Below, piece by piece: positions 1-5,159 of a stretch of 5,159 bases of DNA. Position 1 is the first letter of the stretch, and each line of letters begins with the position of its first letter. Source of the stretch: an uncultured Flavobacteriales bacterium (GTDB taxonomy: Bacteria > Bacteroidota > Bacteroidia > Flavobacteriales_E > Vicingaceae); NCBI GenBank assembly GCA_913059105.1, contig CAJXRL010000197.1, forward strand, positions 1 through 5,159, read 5' to 3'. The notes beneath the pieces are model-generated. The model searched no databases, had not been told where the DNA came from, and saw nothing but the letters and a program-made list of their open reading frames with translations. Position numbers and translations under genes: made by a program.

Positions 1-46
1 TACACAGAGTAGATCGTCGGCAGCGTCAGATGTGTATAAGAGACAG
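1..46 (+). other. Illumina Nextera i5-side adapter (library artefact)
   Basis: Not genomic DNA. Read left to right it contains the end of the i5 flow-cell arm (1-5), an 8-base index AGAGTAGA (6-13, which I recall as Nextera index S504), the read-1 adapter TCGTCGGCAGCGTC (14-27) and the 19-bp Tn5 mosaic end AGATGTGTATAAGAGACAG (28-46). The same sequence occurs inverted at the other end of the window. Genomic sequence begins at 47. Confidence 0.98.
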
Positions 47-181
47 GAGTTATTTCTAAAAAGTTGTAGCCCAAAACTACCTTCAAGAGCTAAGAAATAA
101 TGGAGTTCTACTACCTGGTTTTTATATAAGTCTCCATTTTGGTTAATCAATCCTTATCTTCGAAATTCTAAAATATATTCG
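47..181. other. Leader region before the metalloprotease gene, no supportable gene
   Basis: This is 135 bp of AT-rich DNA between the adapter and the protease start. A plus-strand frame is open from the adapter to a TAA at 98-100 (17 codons), which could be the tail of a cut-off upstream gene. A minus-strand frame is open from 153 down to the adapter (about 35 codons) but lies just after a stop (TAA at 154-156) and has no ATG. Neither is long enough to call. No convincing Bacteroidota-type promoter (TTTG ... TAnnTTTG) with proper spacing is visible. The protease promoter presumably lies here. Confidence 0.4.
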
Positions 182-2617
182 ATGATAACATTCAAAAAGA
201 TCTTAACCCTGAGTTTGGTTATGCTGCTTGCTATTTCAACCCAAGCGCAAAAAAAGAAGGGTAAAAAAGGTAAAACTGCTGTTGCAGCGAGCAAGCCAAA
301 AAAGAAAGCAGGTATTAAAAAATACAAAGAAGTAATTACCGCTCAAGCGAAAAGCGATAGTGGTTTATTTGTTGTGCATAGAGTAGAGGAGAAGTACTAT
401 TTTGAATTGCCTTTTGATCAGTTAGAAAAAGATATGTTATTGGTAAGTAGAATTGCCAAGATTCCTTCTGGTTTTGGTGGTGGTTATTTAAATGCAGGTT
501 CAAAAACCAATCAGCAAGTGGTTCGTTGGTCGAGAGTGAACAATAGCATTCATTTAAAATCGATATCGTTCAACAGTGTGGCGAATGACACTTTGCCCAT
601 TTTTAAATCGGTTTCAGATAATAATTATGCACCTGTTTTGGCAGCCTTTAAAATAATGGCATTTAATAAAGATTCTACAGCTGCTGTTATAGAGGTAAAT
701 AACTTGTTTCTGAAAGATATTCCTGCTCTCAGTGGCTTGAGCAGTTTTTCAAGAAAACAATACAAAGTGAGAACTTTGGATAAAACGAGAAGCTTTATTA
801 ACCGCATGCAAAGTTATCCTCAAAACATTGAGGTACGACATGATATGACCTATTCTGCATCAGCGCCACCAAGTGGATACAGGTCAGGTACTATTTCCAT
901 GCAAATGAGCCAGTCCATGTATTTGTTGCCTGAAAAACCAATGCAGCCAAGACTGATGGACAAACGAGTTGGATGGTTTGGAATAAGCCAAATAGACTAT
1001 GGCTCTGAAGCATTAAAAGCAGATCGAAAGACATACATTAGAAGATGGAGATTGGAACCAAAAGATCCTGAAGCATATGCTAGAGGAGAGTTGGTAGAAC
1101 CTATAAAACCAATTGTTTATTACCTGGACCCTGCAACTCCCGCAAAGTGGAGACCTTATTTTAAACAAGGAATTGAAGATTGGCAAAAAGCATTTGAGGT
1201 TGCAGGTTTCAAAAATGCAATTTTGGCGAAAGACGCTCCTACACAAGAAGAAGACCCGGATTGGAGTCCAGAAGATGCTCGTTATTCAACTGTTCGTTAT
1301 GTGGCGACCACCACAAGGAATGCGATGGGACCAAGCGTAAGTGACCCTCGTTCTGGAGAAATTATTGAAAGCGACATTGTTTGGTATCACAACCATTTGC
1401 GCTCGTACAGAAATAGATATCTATTAGAAACAGGAGCAGCCAATCCTAAGGCTAGAACGTTGAATACACCCGAGGCAGAAATTGGAGAAATGATGCGTAT
1501 GGTAATCTCACATGAAATTGGACACGCATTGGGCTTGCCACATAACATGAAAGCAAGTTATGCGTATCCAACGGATTCTCTGCGTTCGCCAAGTTTTACC
1601 AATAAGTGGGGATTGGCTTCTACCTTAATGGATTATACCAGATACAATTACGTTGCTCAACCGGGTGATGGAGAAGTACGTTGGGTTCGAATGCTAGGGC
1701 CTTACGACATGTATGCTATTAATTGGGGATACAGAGCCATTCTTAGTGCAAACTCTGCACAAGAAGAGAAATCTACTTTAAATGGTTGGATTAATGAACA
1801 TTCCGGAGACCCTGTTTATTTGTTTGGTGGTAGCAATCGTTTTGACCCTAGTTCGCAAACAGAATCGGTAGGAGATGACCCGATAAAAGCTAGTTCATAC
1901 GGGTTGAGCAATTTGAAGATTGTTGCTAAAAATTTAAATGAATGGACGGCAACACCAGAGGAAGGATATGAGGATTTAAGTGAATTGTACAGAGAATTAA
2001 TTGGAGTATGGTCAAGGTATTGCGGACATGTAGTCACAAATATTGGCGGGGTGTATGAGGAGTTTTTGACCACAGATCAGAAAGGGGATGTGTATACGCA
2101 CTTGATTAAAACAGAACAAGAAAGCGCAATCAAGTGGTTAAATTTAAATGTATTTACTTCTCCAACTTGGTTGATTCAATCGGATATAGTAAAGAACATT
2201 AGTCCAAGTGGAAGTGTGGAGCAAATTCAGAAAATGCAAACAAGGCAGTTGAGAAATGTATTGAGCAAAAGCCGTTTGCAACGAATGATAGACAATGAAG
2301 CATTGAATGGCAACAAAGCGTATACGTTAGTTAGTATGTTAAGTGACTTGAGAAAGGGAGTTTGGAGCGAAGCTTTATCAGGTAAAAAAACAGATGCTTA
2401 TCGTAGAAACATTCAACGAGCTCATGTCATTAAATTAGGTGAATTAATGAATGAAAAAACCATTTTGCGTTCTGACATTCAAGCAGCAACAAGAGCGGAG
2501 TTAATAGCAATTCAACGTTTGGCAAAATCGAGAGCAATGAGTTACAACGCAGGAATAGATCGTTACCACTTGCAGGATGTTGTTGCACTAATAGAGTCTA
2601 TAATTACTAATTTATAA
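182..2617 (+). CDS. Secreted zinc-dependent metalloprotease, Met-zincin (DUF5117/DUF5118/DUF4953) family
   Basis: Predicted exported zinc endopeptidase of 811 residues, a usual length for this family, which is abundant in Bacteroidota; substrates are unknown. Residues 1-22 form a signal peptide (KK, a hydrophobic core, then TQA before Q23). The mature N-terminus is a lysine-rich tract (about 24-48). A DUF5118-like segment follows (about 45-95), then a DUF5117-like region (about 100-290), a DPRSGEII motif (388-395) and the catalytic region. The zinc site is complete: HEIGHALGLPH at 444-454 (ligands H444, H448, H454; catalytic E445), with a Met-turn candidate M483 in LMDYTR. The C-terminal helical part (about 500-811) fits DUF4953. 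There is no lipobox cysteine and no T9SS sorting tail, so periplasmic or Sec-dependent envelope location is the simplest inference. ATG at 182 is chosen because it gives the full signal peptide. The leader is AT-rich with no Shine-Dalgarno sequence, normal for this phylum. The gene is convergent with miaE. Domain borders are estimates. Confidence 0.93.
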   Translation: MITFKKILTLSLVMLLAISTQAQKKKGKKGKTAVAASKPKKKAGIKKYKEVITAQAKSDSGLFVVHRVEEKYYFELPFDQLEKDMLLVSRIAKIPSGFGGGYLNAGSKTNQQVVRWSRVNNSIHLKSISFNSVANDTLPIFKSVSDNNYAPVLAAFKIMAFNKDSTAAVIEVNNLFLKDIPALSGLSSFSRKQYKVRTLDKTRSFINRMQSYPQNIEVRHDMTYSASAPPSGYRSGTISMQMSQSMYLLPEKPMQPRLMDKRVGWFGISQIDYGSEALKADRKTYIRRWRLEPKDPEAYARGELVEPIKPIVYYLDPATPAKWRPYFKQGIEDWQKAFEVAGFKNAILAKDAPTQEEDPDWSPEDARYSTVRYVATTTRNAMGPSVSDPRSGEIIESDIVWYHNHLRSYRNRYLLETGAANPKARTLNTPEAEIGEMMRMVISHEIGHALGLPHNMKASYAYPTDSLRSPSFTNKWGLASTLMDYTRYNYVAQPGDGEVRWVRMLGPYDMYAINWGYRAILSANSAQEEKSTLNGWINEHSGDPVYLFGGSNRFDPSSQTESVGDDPIKASSYGLSNLKIVAKNLNEWTATPEEGYEDLSELYRELIGVWSRYCGHVVTNIGGVYEEFLTTDQKGDVYTHLIKTEQESAIKWLNLNVFTSPTWLIQSDIVKNISPSGSVEQIQKMQTRQLRNVLSKSRLQRMIDNEALNGNKAYTLVSMLSDLRKGVWSEALSGKKTDAYRRNIQRAHVIKLGELMNEKTILRSDIQAATRAELIAIQRLAKSRAMSYNAGIDRYHLQDVVALIESIITNL

Positions 2618-2642
2618 TTACGAATTTGGGAATTATAAATTA
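2608..2642. repeat. AT-only inverted repeat (12-bp arms) spanning the protease stop codon
   Basis: TAATTTATAATT at 2608-2619 is perfectly complementary to AATTATAAATTA at 2631-2642, with an 11-base loop. The left arm contains the stop codon TAA (2615-2617). The stem is all A/T and is not followed by a T-run, so it is a weak candidate for a terminator or mRNA 3'-end structure, and it may partly reflect AT-rich composition. Confidence 0.5.
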
Positions 2643-2797
2643 CGAATGGTTGTAGGAATCGTCATTGCAAGGAGGCGATAGCCAACGAAGCAATCTGGTT
2701 ATTGAGAATTACGAATTTGGTTATTAAGAATTACGAATGGTTTTAGGATTTGTCTTTATAAGAAGGGGATAGCCGACGAAAAGTAGTGAATAAATGA
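2616..2797 (+). repeat. Diverged 91-bp-period direct repeat with dispersed-repeat core
   Basis: Two tandem units begin at 2616 and 2707, each opening with the identical AATTACGAATTTGG. A second shared block, AATTACGAATGG, starts at 2638 and 2729, again 91 bp apart. By hand alignment 2616-2689 and 2707-2780 agree at about 61 of 74 positions; the similarity fades after the shared CGAA. Each unit carries a core of the form GATAGCC(A/G)ACGAA. The first core (about 2660-2697) closely resembles, from memory, the GTCATTGC...CGAAGCAATCT interspersed repeat seen in many Bacteroidota and other bacterial genomes; the second is degraded. ATTGC and GCAAT at its ends can pair. It fills the gap between two convergent genes and no coding frame explains it. 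Confidence 0.7.
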
Positions 2798-2835
2798 ATG
2801 TGATGATCTTACTCCATTAAGGTTCAATAATTTCC

Positions 2836-3417
2836 TTACCCATGGATTGTTTCAGACTTACCATAATTCTGTATAATTTGACCTTCTAGTACTAGTAATT
2901 CTTTCCATTGTTTTTCCACATCAATTCCTTCAGCGTATTTACGAGCAAAGCCTAAAAATGTAGTGTAGTGACCGGCTTCACTTATCATTAAGTCGTGATA
3001 AAATTTTGCTAATTTTTTATCTTTAATATTCTCAGAAAGAACTTTAAAGCGTTCACAGCTTCTAGCTTCAATCATAGCTGAGAATAATAGACGGTCTATT
3101 AGGCCTTGGTGACGATTACCACCTTTAATTCTTGCTTTGAATAATTGGTTTACATAACTGTCCTTTCGTTCATTCCCCAATGTAAATCCACGTTCTTTAA
3201 TGATGTCATGCACCATCCGAAAATGATCCAACTCTTCTTGGGCAAGCAGCAACAAATCGGTCACCAATTCTGTACGATCAGGATTTAAGGAAATTATAGT
3301 TATTGCATTAGTTGCGGCTTTTTGCTCGCACCAGGCATGATCTGTTAAGAGTTCTTCAATATTTGTTTCAGCCAATTTAGCCCAACGATTGTCTGTAGCT
3401 AGTTTTAAACCAAGCAT
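2836..3417 (-). CDS. miaE: tRNA-(ms2io6A37) hydroxylase, MiaE-like di-iron enzyme
   Basis: Predicted oxygen-dependent hydroxylase that converts ms2i6A at position 37 of tRNAs (the product of MiaA and MiaB) to ms2io6A; it acts in the cytoplasm. The 193-residue protein is a ferritin-like four-helix bundle with all six expected di-iron ligands in order: E31 (in HAWCEQKAA), E62 and H65 (EELDH), E117 (IEARSCERF), E147 and H150 (SEAGH). The two ExxH pairs and the HAWCEQKAA and IEARSCERF blocks are characteristic of MiaE rather than general ferritins. The length matches the compact bacterial form, shorter than the Salmonella enzyme. The start is set by MLGLKL, the usual family N-terminus. Upstream is AT-rich with no Shine-Dalgarno sequence. 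The gene is convergent with the protease and appears monocistronic; no miaA or miaB is in the window. The assignment rests on motif recognition, not a search. Confidence 0.93.
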   Translation of the reverse strand: MLGLKLATDNRWAKLAETNIEELLTDHAWCEQKAATNAITIISLNPDRTELVTDLLLLAQEELDHFRMVHDIIKERGFTLGNERKDSYVNQLFKARIKGGNRHQGLIDRLLFSAMIEARSCERFKVLSENIKDKKLAKFYHDLMISEAGHYTTFLGFARKYAEGIDVEKQWKELLVLEGQIIQNYGKSETIHG

Positions 3418-3587
3418 AAAAGTATTTTAAAAATTAGTTATTCAAAGATGCATATTAAAAAGAGAGGAATCCACAGTTTGTTCACTTCCTTGAAAAACAA
3501 AAAAGCTATCAATCGTTGTTTGCCCGTATAAAGCTGGCTGAATAAAACAAGAAATAAAAGAATTCTAACTGTCTTTTTTGATGAGTA

Positions 3588-3933
3588 CTAATTGTTAACC
3601 AATACCTTCTTTGTTAATTTACCTTCATCAGTTTCAATTTTCAGAAAATAGATACCCGACTCTAACTTTTGAATTTTAACAACCGTTGTCTAGCGTTAAA
3701 TTGCTTCACTAACTGACCATTGATAGAGAAAAGCTGAATGGATGTAAATCTCATTGGAGCAGCTGTATTAATTTGAAATTCATTATTTGCAGGATTTGGT
3801 GAGATGAAAAATTCTATTTTATTTCTAATTTCGTTTAGACTTACTGGGACACAACGATTTCATTATTCATAGAATTAGCAAATTGGTTTAATTTAGAATT
3901 GTTTAGATCGTTTAAATGAAATAGAAAGGGACC
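3588..3933 (-). pseudogene. 3' remnant of a T9SS cargo gene (type A C-terminal sorting domain), frameshifted
   Basis: Minus-strand translation gives a recognisable T9SS sorting domain split over frames. From 3838 downwards it reads LNEIRNKIEFFISPNPANN, then EFQINTAAPMRFTSIQLF and SINGQLVKQFN, with the typical SPNPANN opening. Around 3690-3695 the frame breaks; the next frame continues as TTVVKIQKLESGIYFLKIE and TDEGKLTKKVLVNN, ending at TAG 3588-3590. LESGIYFLKI plus the K-rich end is the usual close of these domains. Upstream, a third frame (3933-3841) reads NSKLNQFANSMNNEIVVSQ and then stops (TAA at 3841-3843), suggesting a second frameshift near 3841-3855. The cargo part of the gene is gone, so its function cannot be told. 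The three long intact ORFs in the same window argue against general sequencing error, but single-base errors at these two places cannot be excluded. Confidence 0.75.
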
Positions 3934-3956
3934 CTAAATGAAATAGAAAGGGACCC
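3913..3956 (+). repeat. Perfect 22-bp tandem duplication
   Basis: Positions 3913-3934 and 3935-3956 are identical and directly adjacent: each runs TAAATGAAATAG, then AAAGGGACCC. Because 22 is not a multiple of three, the duplication shifts every reading frame, and its junction creates a TAG (3934-3936, minus strand) at the upstream edge of the T9SS remnant. The GGGACCC heptamer that closes each copy appears a third time at 4049-4055. Confidence 0.95.
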
Positions 3957-4135
3957 AGAAAATTAGATTTTTCAAATTTTCAGAATGCAGTGAATCAAAG
4001 TTGCAATTCGCATTGGATTTTAGATTGGGGATTTATATGGTGCAGGATGGGACCCGAAACCTTATTGGGCAGGAGAATAAGTTTTTAAACAATAAAAAAG
4101 GGATACCATTGGTATCCCTTTTCGTTGATTTGTAG
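3947..4135 (+). pseudogene. Possible plus-strand T9SS sorting-domain tail fragment
   Basis: A plus-strand frame opens just after a TAG (3944-3946) and runs to TAG at 4133-4135 without an ATG near its start. It includes SESKLQFALDFRLGIYMVQD followed by GTRNLIGQENKFLNN. The LDF..GIYMVQ pattern looks like the last strands of a T9SS sorting domain, and nothing upstream continues it, so it would be a 3' fragment of a lost gene. The frame then runs through the terminator hairpin, so the natural end was probably earlier. Other frames here are also partly open, so this is tentative. Confidence 0.3.
4096..4122 (-). terminator. Strong intrinsic terminator for the FAS1 lipoprotein gene (possibly bidirectional)
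   Basis: AAAAGGGATACC (4096-4107) pairs perfectly with GGTATCCCTTTT (4111-4122) around a three-base loop (ATT). Read on the minus strand, the GC-containing 8-bp stem core is followed by six T's, and it starts about 22 bases after the FAS1 stop codon. Read on the plus strand it has four T's, so it could also end transcription coming from the left. Confidence 0.9.
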
Positions 4136-4144
4136 TATTAATAA

Positions 4145-5112
4145 TTAAGGTAATAGAACCTCTTCAACGGCATGAATAACGCCGTTAGTTCCTTGAACAT
4201 TAGTAACAATAATGTTTACATTTCCTTGCGTTGTGCTACTTGTTTTCAATTGAGCTCCATTTGTTAAATCGACCGTTAACGTTCCAGTATTTAAAGTTGT
4301 TAATACTTGATCTTGACTAATCTCATCTGCTTGTGCGTTTGCTCCGCTTACAACATGGTATTTTAGAACTGCATCTAAGGTAGTTCTTGGAATATCACTT
4401 AAAGAAGTCCATGCAGGATTAGAGTCTAATAATCTTTGGAATGCAGCGTTTGTAGGAGCGAATACAGTAAACGGGCCATTTCCTGATAAAGCTCCGGTTA
4501 TTGTATCTCCAAATATACTTAGCGCAGCAACTAATGTTGTAAATCTTTCATCGATTACGGCTAACTCTACTATGTTTCTAGGTAATAATACAGCATCAAT
4601 GATATGAATAACTCCATTTGTAGCTTCAATATCTACTGCATCTATATTAGATGAATTGTTCAACTTTGCTCCCCCCGTTATGTCTACTTCAATTACAGTT
4701 GCCTCACTATTTATACTTCCTTGTGTATTTAAAGTTGTAATGTAGGTGTTATCATTTAAAGCAGACGCCATAACCTTTCCTGCAGTTACATGATATAATA
4801 AAACGTTTGTTAGTGTAGTAGCATCAATATCAGAGACTCTGTTCCAAGCATTGTTAGTGGCTAATAAATTTACAAAAGCTTGATTTGTTGGTGCAAATAC
4901 TGTGTAGTTTGTTGTGCCAGTAAAAGTTGAAACTAAATTTGCTGCCGTAAGTGCCACCACCAAACTATCTGTTCTTGAGTCTTCTATTGCAATTTCTGCA
5001 ATGTTTTGAGTTGGGCCTGAAGTTGGCTGAATTACGAGTGTATCATCATCATCATCTGCACAGGAATAAAACGTGGTTGAAATTGATGCTGCCAAAAAGG
5101 TAATTAATATTT
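4145..5112 (-). CDS. FAS1 (fasciclin) two-domain surface lipoprotein, 5' end truncated
   Basis: Predicted outer-surface lipoprotein with two FAS1 domains, a fold associated with adhesion or matrix binding; partner unknown. Numbering from the TTG at 5093-5095: the end of a lipoprotein signal peptide (FYSC, lipid-anchored C12), then ADDDDD, an acidic signal like those directing Bacteroidota lipoproteins to the cell surface, then a short linker. FAS1-1 spans about 31-172 (TVFAPTNQAF 65-74, YH 101-102, NGVIHIIDAVLLP 160-172). FAS1-2 spans about 174-316 (TVFAPTNAAF 210-219, YH 246-247, NGVIHAVEEVLLP 304-316). The protein ends with the second domain, so the C-terminus is complete. The TTG is probably not the real start: the frame stays open upstream as ILITF, extending the hydrophobic core, until the adapter at 5113. 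An MKK-like beginning is presumably missing. It is followed by a strong terminator and is the only gene seen in its transcript. Confidence 0.92.
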
Positions 5113-5159
5113 CTGTCTCTTATACACATCTGACGCTGCCGACGATCTACTCTGTGTAG
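5113..5159 (-). other. Illumina Nextera i5-side adapter, inverted copy (library artefact)
   Basis: This is the reverse complement of positions 1-46 plus one more base. The mosaic end is at 5113-5131 (CTGTCTCTTATACACATCT), the read-1 adapter at 5132-5145, the index complement TCTACTCT at 5146-5153, and part of the i5 arm at 5154-5159. It also introduces an artificial stop into the frame of the FAS1 gene at 5120-5122. Confidence 0.98.

Noticed and set aside
47..100. Plus-strand 17-codon tail ending in TAA at 98-100 as the end of an upstream gene
   Set aside because: Too short to recognise; a cut-off gene end is possible but unsupported.
47..153. Minus-strand open frame running into the left adapter (includes INQNGDLYKNQVVELHYF)
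   Set aside because: It is only about 35 codons, begins right after a stop (154-156) and has no ATG. It looks slightly protein-like but cannot be told from chance at this length.
155..162. TATCTTCG as a -7 element with TTTG at 138-141 for the protease
   Set aside because: Imperfect -7 motif, and the 13-base gap is too short for the usual Bacteroidota promoter spacing.
625..807. Minus-strand ORF of 60 codons inside the protease gene
   Set aside because: Lies entirely within a confidently coding plus-strand frame; resembles no known protein.
1013..1340. Minus-strand 77-codon and plus-strand 75-codon ORFs inside the protease gene
   Set aside because: Out-of-frame shadows of the protease; low-complexity or unnatural composition and no family features.
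1816..2073. Minus-strand 85-codon ORF inside the protease gene
   Set aside because: Antisense shadow of the protease C-terminal region with no recognisable motif.
2616..2797. CRISPR array in the repeat region after the protease
   Set aside because: Only two diverged units of 91 bp, no constant short repeat with unique spacers, and no cas genes.
2818..2838. TAAGG...CCTTA inverted repeat at the end of miaE as a terminator
   Set aside because: Only a 5-bp stem with an 11-base loop and no T-run.
3443..3450. CATCTTTG (minus strand) as a Bacteroidota -7 promoter element for miaE
   Set aside because: One mismatch to TAnnTTTG and no TTTG at the expected -33 distance; too weak to annotate.
1..5159. 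A Tn5-like transposon bounded by 19-bp mosaic ends
   Set aside because: The mosaic ends are joined to Illumina adapter and index sequence on the outside, and no transposase is present; they come from library preparation.

Overview
The window reads as a piece of an AT-rich Bacteroidota genome, probably of the Flavobacteriia/Cytophagia type. The evidence is convergent: a secreted DUF5117/DUF5118-type Met-zincin protease, a compact MiaE-like tRNA hydroxylase, a FAS1 lipoprotein with an acidic surface-export signal directly after its lipobox cysteine, remnants of type IX secretion (T9SS) C-terminal sorting domains, and AT-rich leaders without Shine-Dalgarno sequences. The first 46 and last 47 bases are not biological. 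They are identical, inverted copies of the Illumina Nextera i5-side adapter, so the real insert is about 47..5112.

Layout: 47..181 is a short leader with no supportable gene. 182..2617 (+) encodes an 811-residue secreted zinc metalloprotease with an intact HEXXHXXGXXH site. 2618..2835 is the intergenic gap between convergent genes. It holds a diverged 91-bp-period direct repeat containing a dispersed-repeat-like core, and an AT-only hairpin lies over the protease stop codon. 2836..3417 (-) encodes MiaE, with all six di-iron ligands visible. 3418..4144 has no intact gene. It contains a frameshifted 3' remnant of a T9SS cargo gene on the minus strand, a perfect 22-bp tandem duplication, a weaker T9SS-tail-like fragment on the plus strand, and a strong hairpin terminator. 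4145..5112 (-) encodes a two-FAS1-domain surface lipoprotein whose first codons are cut off by the adapter.

The genes do not form an operon or an obvious shared pathway. The protease and the FAS1 protein are both envelope or extracellular proteins, MiaE is a cytoplasmic housekeeping enzyme, and each appears to be transcribed separately. I see no convincing undescribed system. The points most worth following up are the library-end artefact and its effect on the FAS1 gene start, the decayed T9SS cargo region with its 22-bp duplication, and the repeat pair behind the protease gene.
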